Below, piece by piece: positions 1 to 11,221 of a DNA stretch of 64,000 bases. This DNA comes from Triticum aestivum (taxonomy: Eukaryota; Streptophyta; Magnoliopsida; Poales; Poaceae), in the NCBI RefSeq assembly GCF_018294505.1, contig NC_057797.1:119913116-119977115 (forward strand), given 5' to 3'. How positions within the stretch are numbered: the first letter of the stretch is position 1; each line of letters begins with the position of its first letter. Below the pieces are notes generated by a model. That model ran no database searches. It was given only the letters and a program-made list of their open reading frames with translations, and was not told the origin of the DNA. The translations under genes were made by a program, and so were the position numbers.

Positions 1-1880
1 ATCACAAATTCAAATAAAATGTGAGATTGTTTGATGTATAGTATGATTTAGATTGTTCGGCATTTAGCTGTGAGTTGTAAACGCCATGCATCACCACATT
101 ATGGTATAACATGTGCACGACACGTGTATCACCGCTATATTCATGCATGCAATGTTTAAAACACTATGATCTCCTATTCAAATATATGAATCCGCTTTCA
201 TATCAAATTATGATCTTTGTTAGTCTCTTACACCCACACAATCCTCTAATCTTTGTAGCTACCACTAACTTTCTCTCGTGCATGCACACGCCCTCCTCGC
301 CCTCCCCCTCCCTCGGCATTCTATCCACCGGGCACATTCATTTTTTTCTTTAGGTCGTTCTCCCAGAGTCTTGACAACTCATTTCTGACACACACTGATC
401 GATAAACCTCTCCAGCGATGCCTTCCTACAACATACAAACACACCTTCAATCTCCTCCTTTATGTGTCCTTGCCTTGTGTCTCTCATACGGTCAGACACA
501 CGTGTAAACTCTCGCCCCTCTTTTCATCGCTCTCACAACCGCACACTCCACCCCCTATCTAGCTAGTAGTTGGGCCTCTCGCACCACCTCCTAGCTCCAT
601 TCTCTCTGTCTATCTGTCTCGCTGGGCCTTATTTGCCTCTAACAAATGGACGTACACCGACCGATCTCTCGCTATACATATAGCTAGCTATGTCCTTATA
701 ACTCATTTTTACCCACACGTCAATCGATCTACCTCATTAGTTGTGTCTCTCCCTTCCTCCGACAAACAACAATTGATCTACCGATCTAGTCAGGTTTGCT
801 TACCAAACACATGGTTCCCCTTCATCATCCATGGATGTGTCCCGACAGATCTATCACGCACAGGCACACATAGAAACACATCCCCACTCTTATTGATAAC
901 ATTGCAGTTCCACCCTCAGTTTGTCTAGTAGGCCTCTCCCACCATATTTGAGAAGTAACTCCATCACCCATCCAGCACTCTACCCCTCTCCCTCCCTCTC
1001 TCTCTCCTCTCTCGCTCCCATCATATTTCCCGTCCTTCAGTTATGTATGGATGTCGACCGATCTCCCTCAAGACATAGCTGGGTCTCTCCTTCTCAACAC
1101 ATATACGAGTCGTTCTACCTCTATAGTTAGGCCTCTGCCTACCCCTCCCACCACCCCCTCCCCCCACACACACTGATACATCGAGCGCTCTAGTCATGTC
1201 TCCCTGCCACCCACAAACTTAACGTGTGCCCTCTAACGTTCCGGTAGGCTAGTCGCCCTATACCTTTGACTTGTACACACACACAATTTCGATGGCTCTC
1301 TTCATCGATCTCGCACCCACCCACTTGATCCTCTCTTCGACTCTATCGATAGCTATGACCCCTCCCTATCTTCTCGTGGATTGCCCGACCCTCTATGTAT
1401 GATATGGACAGGCCTCCATTTCACACACATTGCATGCAAAATTTGTTTTAGATGTCATCGACACATATTCCCACAAATAATTCACGAAATCAACCCCCCA
1501 CCCCACCCCCACCCCAAAACAAAAAACACTCACAAACGCAGTTTGTATTTCTCACACACACCCGCGTAGGTGGGGGACGTGCACAAAGAGAAGAGGTGCA
1601 TGCACGGTGCAAGTACTCCCGTCTCTTTCCCAACCACACCCGCACGGGTACACGGTGGAGCTCATTTCTGTATGAAAAAGGCAGCCCACATGGTAATTTG
1701 GCACGTGTACTGGTTGTCCACTTGGTGGAGGGAGGATCATCTACCACGGGTGAACAAACAAATTGCGACTTGACGTGTTATGTTAAAAAAAAGAGGCAAG
1801 CCATGTGGGGCCTACCTTAGAGGCAAGGCTCTATACACTGGAGTACTTTTGATGTGTCTCATCAACTCGCAGAACAAGGA
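1..1880. other. CT-rich low-complexity DNA, no gene seen
   Basis: This stretch is rich in pyrimidine runs (for example near 981-1020) and in short modules built around GATCT and GGTCTCTCC that recur at irregular spacing, which suggests an old degenerate repeat. No reading frame has recognisable domains or codon structure; the open frames are short and low in complexity. The C-rich and A-rich tract near 1490-1530 is simple sequence. I assign no function. Confidence 0.5.
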
Positions 1881-2014
1881 GAAGCTTGCTTACTACGCCT
1901 TACGCCCGCTCCCTCGCCCATGCGCGCGGTGGCTCGCAGGATGAGGTGAAGCTTGCTTACTACGCCTTACGCCCGCTCCCTCGCCCATGCGCGCGGTGGC
2001 TCGCAGGACGAGGA
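1881..2014 (+). repeat. Two-copy tandem repeat, 67-bp unit
   Basis: The unit beginning GAAGCTTGCTTACTACG at 1881 is repeated from 1948 with only one or two base differences near the end of the copies (ATGAGGT against ACGAGGA). The near identity points to a recent local duplication. It lies in non-coding DNA. Confidence 0.85.
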
Positions 2015-2027
2015 GAAAAATTTACTA

Positions 2028-2203
2028 CTCCCTCCATTTACTCCTCGTCCCTACTACCTTGGTTATAGAGATTATATCATATTGTTTGGAATATATATGT
2101 CCTTTAGTAGATTTCAATATGAACTACTAGTACATACTCCAAACACTGATGTATATAGACATATTTTAGAGTGTAGATTCACTCATTTTGCTCCGTATGT
2201 AGC
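2028..2203 (+). mobile_element. Truncated Stowaway (Tc1/mariner) MITE
   Basis: It starts with the Stowaway terminal motif CTCCCTCC next to a TA and contains the internal signature of a common Triticeae Stowaway family: a block reading GTGTAGATTCACTCATTTTG followed by CTCCGTATGTAG at 2171-2203. The expected right inverted terminus (GGAGGGAG) is missing and the 5' half diverges, so this is a truncated or rearranged copy. Confidence 0.65.
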
Positions 2204-2532
2204 ACTCTCCCTCGCCCCTCGACCCTCGCCCACGTGGTGGACGTGCAACAATTCATTCGGTCTCATATAGCCAGAACGATATATACTGCACTATCATTAT
2301 TGCTCGACTTCCCAAAGAGGCGAAGAGCCAATCGGAAGGTTAATATTTTGGAGATGACAAGCGCAAGGTTATAGGAGAACGAGTAGTAGGTGCCACATCA
2401 TTTATAAATAAAGATTTTTTTCTTCAGTGGCACGTACGCAATATGATAGGTTCGTATGGAGAGAAAAGGAAACCGCTGCACTATATACATAGTCAGGACG
2501 GGCCAGCCTACACGGTTGCTTGCTGGGGTTGC
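2204..2532. other. Left flank of the copia element
   Basis: This short non-coding stretch holds no convincing gene. It ends with GTTGC at 2528-2532, the left copy of the target-site duplication of the copia element. A TATA-like site at 2480-2490 lies about 45 bp upstream of the insertion point. Confidence 0.5.
2480..2490 (+). promoter_or_regulatory. Possible TATA box cut off from its leader
   Basis: ACTATATACAT lies 40-50 bp before the copia insertion point. The sequence on the far side of the element (from 17352) matches the presumed transcribed leader that follows a TATA box at 20112-20124. This makes it plausible that the copia insertion separated this core promoter from its leader. It is inferred from position and from the paralogue; an AT-rich match alone is weak. 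Confidence 0.35.
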
Positions 2533-2687
2533 TGTAAGTGCATCTAGTGCCACCCCAAGTTGGTTTTGGAGTATTGACGACAAACCTGGTTGAGGGACTA
2601 ATGTGTTGGTGAGAATTGCAGGATAACACAAGTAGAAGTCCCTCATTGATTCGGTTTTCCTACCAGAGATGACCCCTAAAAATGTAT

Positions 2688-2781
2688 GAAGACATTGAAG
2701 TCAAAGGTAGTATGTGAAGACATTCACATTGAAGACTATGACAAGAGAAGACATCGCGTGAAGACTATGGAGCGCGAAGAC
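2688..2781 (+). promoter_or_regulatory. Cluster of six GAAGAC motifs in the LTR
   Basis: GAAGAC occurs at 2688, 2716, 2731, 2747, 2760 and 2776, about 300 bp upstream of the LTR TATA box, with a further copy at 2910. The right LTR keeps all but one, the third being changed to AAAGAC. Repeated short motifs upstream of an LTR promoter are usual positions for transcription-factor binding. The factor, if any, is not known to me. Confidence 0.4.
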
Positions 2782-3070
2782 TTAGCCGTTTTGTCGTTCT
2801 TTGTTTTTCTTTGATGAGTCATAGGAACTACCGTACTGTTAAGTGGGGTCCAAGAGAACCTGTCAGAATGACTGAAGTGATGCTTAACCAAAATCCTATG
2901 TCTTCGAGTGAAGACTATGAGAGGAAATCTTATTCAGAGTTGGATAAGTCAGCTTTGCTTGTAGCCCAAGTAAAGTTGTCGTGTGTGTTTGAAATCTGAC
3001 CGTTGGAACACGTGTCAGTTCCTTAGTGACCCAGGGTCATTTCAAACAAATCAGGTCGGGTTGCCTAGTG

Positions 3071-3080
3071 GCTATAAATA
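3071..3080 (+). promoter_or_regulatory. LTR TATA box (left)
   Basis: GCTATAAATA followed by GCCCACCCC is a strong plant TATA box at the expected LTR position. The same site is kept in the right LTR at 16554-16563. It would direct the genomic transcript of the copia element. Confidence 0.75.
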
Positions 3081-3688
3081 GCCCACCCCCTACAACCATA
3101 AACGGTTGGCTGCTCAGAGTTAGTGCACGGCTTTTGTCGTTTGAGAGCAACCCACCTCGAAGCCTTTGAGAGAGAATTCCTTGCGAGGATAAAGCCCTAA
3201 ACACCCAGAGCCAAAGAGTGTTAGGCATCACTTAAGTCTTCCTGTCTGTGTGATCTGAAGACTTATTACACTTGAGGACTGTGAATCCTCTAGCCGGTTA
3301 GGCGTCGCGTTCTGAGCATCCAAGAGTCATTGTGGATCGCCGGTAAACGAAGTCTGTGAAGGTTTGGAAGTCTACCTTGAAGACTTACCAGAGTGATTGG
3401 GCGAGGACTGGGTGTCCTTAGCTCAAGGGGAATAAGGTGAAGACGCAGTCTTCTGAGTTGAATCTCAGCCTCCCTAACCAGACGTACAATTGTCACAACA
3501 ACTGGAACTGGTCCAACAAATCATTGTCTTCAACGAGTGACTGGTTTCATCCTTCCCTTTCCTTTACTTACTGTTGGCCCTGGTGAAGTCATTGTATGAT
3601 TGCATTATCTTTTGTCTTCACTGAGTAACTGCTTGTTCTGATTGGCTTCACACCATCTTCCTACCTGATCTATACTGCCTAGCTGCTA

Positions 3689-3946
3689 CTCCCTCCGTTC
3701 CTAAATATAAAGTGTATTATTTTTTCAAAAAGTCAAACTTCTCTAACTTTGACCAAGTTTTTAAACAAAAATATCAGTTTCTAGAATACCAAATCATTGT
3801 CACTATATTCACCATGAAACATATTTTGATATTTTACATGTTCAATATTGTAAATCTTTATAGATTTTGCTATAAAGTTGGTCAAACATAGATAATGTTT
3901 GACTTTTTGAAAAACTAATACACCTTACATTAAGGAATGGAGGGAG
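3689..3946. mobile_element. Stowaway MITE inserted in the copia LTR
   Basis: A 258-bp insertion with inverted termini CTCCCTCCGTTCC and GGAATGGAGGGAG, flanked by TA on both sides (3687-3688 and 3947-3948). The right LTR has the uninterrupted site at about 17169-17171 with a single TA. This shows directly that the MITE arrived after the copia insertion and duplicated the TA. It has no coding capacity; a mariner-like transposase would have had to act in trans. Confidence 0.95.
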
Positions 3947-4125
3947 TATTAGTCATTGTGCTTTCACTTCATTGAATACTTGACTATGGCTTGCTTAGTG
4001 TAGTCTACCTTCCGCTGCATGGCAATAGGTTTATTTCTATCATTTGTCTTCGAAACTTCCATGTTTTGAAGACTTTCATAAAAATCGCCTATTCACCCCC
4101 CTCTAGTCGATCACTAGCACTTTCA

Positions 4126-4141
4126 ATTGGTATCAGAACAA
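4126..4141 (+). other. Primer-binding site (initiator Met tRNA type)
   Basis: ATTGGTATCAGAACAA follows the left LTR directly. TGGTATCAGA is the usual plant copia primer site complementary to the 3' end of initiator methionine tRNA, where minus-strand DNA synthesis starts. One base differs from the common GAGC ending. Confidence 0.85.
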
Positions 4142-4191
4142 GGTACTCCCTTGTTCTGTGTGATTCGGTTTAACCACCTGGAGTTTTAGCC

Positions 4192-6026
4192 ATGTCGACT
4201 TCAGGGATAATCAAAGTCTCCGCTGTGTGCCCAGTATTCGATGGAACTGAATATCCCTACTAGAAGAATAAGATGCGCATGCATCTTGAAGCCATTGATG
4301 TCGACCTATGGTATGTCATCAAGAATGGCATTCCCAAGGCTGGTGAAGGTGTCACCGCTGCTGATGTCAAGAAGTTCATTCAACTGGACTCCACTGCCAA
4401 GAACATCATCTGTGGTCATCTGAACAAAGGACAGTATGGCCGTGTGAGTGCTTTGGAAACATCTAAGCTAGTGTGGACTGGCTCTCCAAGGTCAACGAAG
4501 GCGTCTCAACCCAGAGAGATCAGAGTATCAGTGTCCTTCGCAACCTCTTCAACCGCTTCAAGAGAAATGACAATGAGAATGTCCAACTCACGTTTGATCG
4601 ACTCACCGACATCACAAATGAGCTTCAAGCCCTCGGCGCCACTGAGATCACCAAGCATGAAGTCGTCAAGACACTCGTGAGATCACTTGATAGCTCGTTT
4701 GACACCCTAGCCCTGATGATTCAAGAACGTCCTAACTTCAAGACACTCGATCCGTCTGACATACTTGAGAGGCTCAACACACACGAGTTTCAGCTTTCTG
4801 AGAAAAGAGACATCTACGGTCCCAACTATGGGCGAACTTGTGCCTTGAAGGCAAAAGTTGTATCCTCATCTGAAGAAGAATCTGACAGCAGTTCTGATGA
4901 TCCAGAAGACATTGGAAAGGAGCTTGCTATGCTTGTGAAGAAGTTCCAAAAATTCACCAAGAAGAAAGGCTTCAGAAAATCTTCACGATCAAGCTCAAGG
5001 AATGATGAAGCTTCTGCTCATGACTACAAGAAGAGAACATGCCACAAGTGCAAGAAACCTGTCCACTACATCTCTGAGTGTCCGCAGTGGGACAATGAGA
5101 ACAAGAAGAAGAAGAAGAAGAGCAAGGAGTATGACTCTGACGATAAGAAGAAGAAGAAATACTCAAAGTCTTCTTCCAAGTCTTCCTCAAAGTCTTCATC
5201 ACACAAGAAGAGCTCATCTGGCAAGGCACGTGCATTTGTTGGCAAGGAAATGGATTCAGAGGAGGAGTCTGCTTCTGAGGAGGCGGAGGTGGAGTCTGAG
5301 GAGGAGTCTGATTCTGGCGTTGCGAGTCTGGCTACATCATACGTTGCCAAGTCCATCTTCAACACTGAATACAATGACTTCATCACCGACACCGATGCAA
5401 ATGACAAGGACTACTCCGCTCCTACCTACTGCTTCATGGCACACGGTGCCAAGGTAAACACATGCACTACTCACTATCAAACATCTAGTGAAGATGACTC
5501 TGATTATGGTTCCAAACCCAGCTACAAAACACTTGCTAAAATTGCAACTGAACAACAGAAAGCTATGGTACATATTCAACAACTGTTAGACAAAAGCGAT
5601 GACCTGTTAGACGCTGAAATGACTCGATCTCAGTCCTTAATTGAAGACATAAAAAATCTTCACGTTAAGTATGAGGAACTTGAAAGTCGTCATGAAATGC
5701 TCTCAACAACTCATGAAAAGCTTTCCTATGATTATCTTCAAAGGAAGCAAGATCTTGAGAAATTGAGAGCGGCTCATGAAGATCTTCAAAAGGAAAACGA
5801 GTCACTTCGCACCGAACAGATCAGTTCCGCTCAGGAAGGATTTGAACCACCATGTCTTAAATGCATTGAGCATGACAACGCTACTTCTATTGCTGGGTGT
5901 TCTACTGCTGCTACTATTGCAATATCTTCAACTGTTGATGTGGTAACTAACCCCTCTGCTGAGGATACCACTGCTATTGCTGATGAGAATGCTAGGCTGA
6001 AAACATTGCTTGAAACAAGGATGTAA
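4192..6026 (+). pseudogene. copia gag with coiled-coil extension, broken
   Basis: The capsid and nucleocapsid gene of the copia element. The start ATG at 4192 lies 66 bp after the LTR. The frame is broken by TAG at 4261 (codon 24, where the family usually has Trp) and by loss of one base near 4475, after which it runs open to 6026. The capsid-like region is followed by Ser/Asp/Glu-rich and Lys-rich stretches. One zinc knuckle, CHKC-4-H-4-C, lies near 5038-5080; Val replaces the usual Gly before the His. A heptad-rich coiled coil occupies about 5530-5830, and the extended C-terminal part is typical of Sirevirus Gag. It should bind element RNA and form particles in trans if intact. It is not functional as read. 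Confidence 0.85.
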
Positions 6027-6721
6027 AAAGTCTCAAAGGGCATCAGACACTATGCGATGTTCTTAAAAGGCAGATCCTGAACCGAAAACCTAGGAAAGAG
6101 GGTCTTGGGTTCGAAAGGAAAATGAATGCTGATGGCTCTTACTAGAAACCTGAGCAGTACCCCAAAACCACATGGGTTGCTGCAAAGGAACCCTCAGTGG
6201 ATCCATCCACCCTGTCAGGCTTCAATTGTGCAAATCCCATTGTTGTTGATGAATCCTTTGATGCAAACTATAAATTGTTTAAGAACTAGAATGGTGAAGT
6301 GTTTGTCAGGTATATTGGTACTAACTGCAGGAAAGGGCCACCTATGAAGAAAGTCTGGGTGCCGAAAAGGTTGTTGGAGAATCTTCCTGTGAATGTTGTC
6401 ATGACACCACAAGTGAAGAAGACAAACCCCAGACCACAGGCTTCATATGGTCCAAAGGCTTCATATAGACAAAGGACTCACCTGAGTCACACTAATGCAA
6501 ATGTTTTGCAAGGAAGCCATACTCAGGCCTATGAATATGAGCGCGTTTTATCAAACCGCCATGTTCATAAGACCAAGAACTATTCTGCTTATTCTTATGA
6601 GTACTATTATCCACCTGCAAGACTTTTTGCTAGGGCTCCAAAGCCAAAGTTCTCAGATGCTGCACTTAGACTCATTGCTTCGAAGCCACCCTTGAAGATG
6701 TGGGTGGCTAAGAAAGCTTAA
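6027..6721 (+). pseudogene. Degraded gag-to-protease linker of the copia element
   Basis: Coding-like sequence continues after the TAA at 6024, but in another frame and with stops at 6143-6145 and near 6284. The last open part (6299-6721) ends in a Lys-rich tail. No enzyme motif is visible; it corresponds to the Gag C-terminal or linker region of related Sireviruses. Codon use matches the adjacent gag. It is unlikely to be translated as a unit. Confidence 0.55.
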
Positions 6722-6974
6722 CTCTCTTTTGCAAGGAAAGGTCTCCAGCCGAAAACCAAAATCGTCTGAAGCTATTGCTGGGGACCTTAAACATCTTGTA
6801 GGGCGCAAGATCAAATGCCCAAATGGTCTTATTATGTATTTTGTTCCTGAGTTGCTTGCTACTTCCCTATCAGTCCTAACCTCGATCTAAGCTTTCATAA
6901 TCCACTTGCTCGTCAAATGTTTATGCTTCACAATTCTCTTCGTGAAGTCTATCCCCCTAACTGCACTATAGGGT
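6722..6974 (+). other. Spacer between gag linker and protease remnant
   Basis: 253 bp without a usable frame, in the position where the N-terminal part of the protease domain would be encoded. It is probably decayed coding sequence. Confidence 0.4.
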
Positions 6975-8374
6975 ATGACACCAGCTGCTTCAGAATGGAT
7001 TATTAATAGTGGGTGTACTAATCACATGACTGGCAAGAGAAGTCTTCTCATGGACTCAACCTTACGTCCATCTAACAAAAGTCACATCACATTTGCTGAC
7101 ACTGGGTATCGGAAAGATGATTTGTACGTGGCAGATTTCTCAGCAGGACCACAACTTGCCGTATGTCTTCTAACAAAAGCTTCAGAATGCTGGCTCTGGC
7201 ATCGGAGGCTAGGGCATGCTGGCAAGAGGAACTTGCACACTCTTGCAAGAAAGAAGCATGTCATAGGCATCGAGGGCGTCAAGTTCAAGAAGGATCACTT
7301 ATGCGGTGCCTGTGAAGCAGGAAAGATGACGAGGGCCAAGCATCCCTCGAAGACAATCATGACAACGACTCAACCCTTCGAACTGCTCCACATGGACCTT
7401 TTCGGTCCCACTCATTACTCAACTCTTACTACTACTGCTTGTCTCTATGGCTTTGTCATTGTTGATGATTATTCAAGATATACTTGGGTGCATATAATCC
7501 TCTACAAGAGTGAAGTGCAGGATGTCTTCAGACGCTTCGACAATCGAGCCATGAAAAACTATGGCGTCAAGATAAAGCACATCAGAAGTGACAATGGCAC
7601 TGAATTCAAGAACACTGGCCTAGATACGTATCTTGATACTTTGGGCATCACACATGAATTCTCAGCTCCGTACACGCCGCAGCAGAATGGCGTCGTGGAA
7701 TGCAAGAACAGAACACTTATTGAGATGGCCCGGACAATGCTTGATGAATACAAGACTCCAAGAAAATTCTGGCGTGAAGCCATTGATACTGCATGCCATA
7801 CCATCAACCGTGTTTATCTTCACAAGCTTCTCAACAAGACATCCTATGAGCTCCTTACTGGCAAGAAGCCAAATGTCAGTTACTTCAGTGTATTTGGTGC
7901 CAGGTGCTGGGTCAAGGATCCACATCACACTTCAAAATTTGCACCAAAAGCACACATGAAGGTTTTATGCTTGGATATGGAAAGGATTCACACTCCTACA
8001 GAGTCTTCAACCTCTTTCACTGTAAAGTGGTTGAAACTGTGGATGTGCGGTTCAATGAGACTAACGGCTCGCAAAGAGAGCACCTGCCAAATGTGCTAGA
8101 TGAAGTTCCATCGAGTGAATCAATCAAACTTATGGGAACTGGAGAAATCATACCATCTGAAGCTCAGCCTAAAGAGGAACTTATCATCTCCGCACCTGAT
8201 CAACCTGAAGACAATGCTCAGCCTGAAGACAATCCTTCTAATGATGACAATGATCAGCAAGAGCAAAATCTTCGTCCTGTACATCCTCGTGTTGCAAATG
8301 AAGTACAGATTGAGAGAATAATTGATAGCATCAATGCACCAGGTCCACTCACTCGTTCAAGGGCAACACAGTGA
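6975..8374 (+). pseudogene. copia protease remnant and integrase, broken
   Basis: The first part of Pol. The aspartic-protease motif near 7002-7013 reads I-N-S-G where the catalytic Asp is expected (codon 7005-7007), and the protease body is internally deleted: its start runs straight into the segment before the integrase. The integrase keeps the HHCC zinc site (H-R-R-L-G-H near 7201, C-G-A-C near 7304) and catalytic region motifs around HMDLFGP (7390), RSDNGTEF (7587) and NGVVE (7686). A two-base insertion near 7955 shifts the frame, and TGA at 8372-8374 ends the next segment. The family role is polyprotein cleavage (protease) and insertion of cDNA into the genome (integrase). Neither product could be made whole. 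Confidence 0.88.
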
Positions 8375-9955
8375 GCAAATTTCTGTGAGCACTTCGCATT
8401 CGTCTCAATATCTGAACCCAATAAAGTTGATGAAGCCTTCATGGAACCTGAATGGATTCAAGCTATGCAAGGAGAGCTTCAACAGTTTGAGCTGAATAAT
8501 GTATGGGAACTGGTTAAGCATCCTGATCCTCGTAAGCACAATATAATAGGCACTAAATGGATATATCGCAACAAGCAAGATGAGCATGGTCAAGTTGTCA
8601 GAAACAAAGCTCATCTCGTTGCTCAAGGATACACTCAAGTTGAAGGGATTGACTTCGATGAAACATTTGCTCCTGTGGCTAGGCTTGAAGCCATACGCAT
8701 ACTGCTGGCCTATGCAAATCATCATAACATTCTTCTGTATCAAATGTATATGAAGAGCGCTTTTCTCAAAGGCAAGATTGAAGAAGAAGTGTATGTTGCA
8801 CAACCACCTGGCTTTGAAGATCCAAAACATCCTGACATGGTGTACAAGCCCAACAAGGCACTGTATGGCCTCAAACAAGCCCCTCGGGCTTGGTATGACA
8901 CACTCAAAGACTTCCTGAAGAGCAAAGACTTCAAACCTGGTTCCCTTGACCCCACTCTCTTCACGAAGACATATGATGGTGAACTGTTTGTGTGCCAAAT
9001 ATATGTGGATGGCATTATCTTCGGCTGCACCAATCAGAAATACAGTGAAGAGTTTGGATATATGATGCAAGTGCAATATCAGATGTCCATGATGGGTGAG
9101 CTGAAGTTCTTCCTTGGTCTTCAAATACGTTAGCAATGCAACGGCATCTTTATATCTCAAGATAAATACCTTAAAGATTGCCTAAAGAAATTTGGAATGC
9201 AAGACCGCAAAGGCTACACGATGCCAATGCCACCCAAACATCATCTGGGTCCCGACGACAATGGTAAAGAGTTCGATCAAAAGGTATACCGCTCCATGAT
9301 TGGTTCCTTGCTTTATTTATGTGCATCTAGGCCAGATATCATGCTTAGTGTTTGCATGTGTGCCCGGTTCCAAGCGGCACCAAAGGAATCGCATCACTTA
9401 GCTGTGAAGCAAATTCTCAAGTATTTGGCTCACACCCCAACACTAGGATTATGGTATCCAAAGGGCTCAGAGTTTGATCTAGTTGGATTCTCGGATGCTG
9501 ATTATGCTGGTGACAAGGTGGATTGCAAGTCTACATCAGGCACATGTCATTTTCTGGGACGACCACTTGTATGTTGGTCTTCAAAGAAGCAGAACTGTGT
9601 ATCTCTCTCCACTGCTGAATCTGAATACATTGCTGCTGGATCTTGCTGCGCTCAGCTTCTATGGATGAAGCAAACACTCAAAGACTATGGCATCCATCTG
9701 AAGCAAGTGCCACTCTACTGCGCCAACGAAAGCGCCATCAAGATTGCCAACAACCTAGTTCAGCACTCGAAGACAAAGCACATTGAAATTCGTCATCACT
9801 TTCTCATAGATCATGTTATGAAGGAAGATATTGATATCATACATGTCAACACTGAAGAGCAATTGGCAGATATCTTCACCAAGCCCTTGGATGAGAAGAG
9901 GTTTTGCAAGTTACGGTGTGAGCTGAATATCTTGGAATCCTCAAATGTCCTGTGA
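8375..9955 (+). pseudogene. copia reverse transcriptase and RNase H, broken
   Basis: This continues the frame after the TGA at 8372. The reverse transcriptase begins around WIQAMQGEL (8453) and keeps TKWIYRNK and the D-E-T-F-A-P-V-A-R block. The catalytic Y-V-D-D box reads Y-V-D-G (changed codon 9011-9013), which removes a metal-binding Asp. TAG at 9131-9133 splits the frame. The RNase H has FSDADYAGD (9490) and STAESEY (9608), but the third acidic position reads C-A-N-E in place of C-D-N-E (9722-9724). The enzyme would copy element RNA to DNA and degrade the RNA strand. With two active-site losses and a stop it should be inactive. It ends at TGA 9953-9955. Confidence 0.9.
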
Positions 9956-10640
9956 TCAGGCACACATCCTAACACTTAAGCATGTTGATGACATAGATGT
10001 GCAACACACGAGGTAAAGTATATCTTCAATCAATGAAGACTTGCATTCTGAGTGTGAATATATTAATACGGAATTTGACTTCAGAGCACCATGATAATTG
10101 TGCTCCGTGTCTGGGTCTAATACTTCCTATACGGTGGGTAACACCACCACCAAAATTCTTCCCTTTAAAGTGTCTATCTCATGGAGTTACATTTGCAAAG
10201 TCTTCGCATTTTGTTTGTGTTCAATGATTAAAAAGTTCTCCTGTTTATCTTCAACATACTGATTTGGTTTCTGTCCTCTACAGCATTCACTTATAGCTAT
10301 GGCTTCTTGCTGAATCTTTTGAACTAAGTGAATGTGATCAGACCCTAACCCCTCTATGCTTCTTTCCTAAGTCTATCTATCCAAATGATATGCATTCTAT
10401 TGACACTGTCAAAATGTCTTCTCTGCATCCTTGTCAGCGGAAGACACAGAGACAAACATTAATCCATTTTCAATGCCAAATACTTTTCACCTAAAACCTG
10501 GAGAAGTGGGAACGACCACCCGACAATCCAGGCATGCGTGGGAACATGGAACAACCTCCGATGTGTTGCATGATAGCCACGTGTCCTTCAGATGTGAATC
10601 ACCAGGGGCACCTGTGTAATAACACTGTGTCGTCCCTATC
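9956..10640 (+). other. Non-coding gap between pol and the third frame
   Basis: About 0.7 kb with no domain-bearing frame. It ends just upstream of a TATA box, so it may hold the upstream part of a promoter for the next gene. Nothing else can be assigned. Confidence 0.45.
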
Positions 10641-10650
10641 CCTATAAATA
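10641..10650 (+). promoter_or_regulatory. Internal TATA box before the third frame
   Basis: CCTATAAATA is followed by an untranslated-leader-like stretch with AAACCCTAGC (10693) and GC-rich GACGCCGACGACG repeats, as in many plant 5' leaders. A possible intron runs from GTAAAT at 10893 to CACAG at about 11218, just before the long frame. This suggests the extra ORF has, or once had, its own promoter and spliced leader. It is inferred from motifs only. Confidence 0.5.
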
Positions 10651-11221
10651 CATGCCTCACCACAGTCATTATCCCTTCTTCCACTCACGCACAAACCCTA
10701 GCACCACCGCTAGCCCTCGACGACGCCGACGACGAAGCGCTTAGCTGTCGCAACCTCACCGACGCCGTCTTCACGCCGGCCGCGGACATCGTCTTCTCCG
10801 CCGTCGCCGTAGATATCCTCCGTTGCCAAGTTAGGGCACGGACGATCGAACTTCTCGGCCTCCTCGCCCACTCTGTCTAGCAGTTTTTCGTGTGGTAAAT
10901 AAAACCTCCTTTTTACGGCCCCTTTGATCCTATAGATTCATCACTTTCTACCACAAGCAGTTTCTGTTCACACAAGTTGGATCTATTTCATACTTCATCT
11001 CATAATATGCCTAGTATGTTCACTTATGCTTCACAAAGTAGTTAGATTCCTCACTTGTACTTATTCATGGATTCGTACAAATCTAGAACCAACTCTCTAC
11101 TATGAGTGAATGTCTTCGCACTATGAGGTCAATGTCTTCTAAACTGATTTATCTTCAAAATCTTCTGAGAATGCATATGACCTCTTCCCCTTCCCTCACA
11201 CCTTAATGCTGTCACAGGTAC

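Larger units (their letters stand above)
2533..4125 (+). repeat. Left LTR of the copia element
   Basis: The LTR is 1,593 bp, made of about 1,333 bp of LTR sequence plus a 260-bp insertion (a 258-bp MITE and its duplicated TA). It starts TGTAAG and ends TTTCA immediately before the primer site. A TATA box lies at 3071-3080. It is collinear with the right LTR at 16015-17351. Confidence 0.95.

Noticed and set aside
8405..9160. A 251-codon minus-strand frame
   Set aside because: Shadow of the copia reverse transcriptase; no independent motif.
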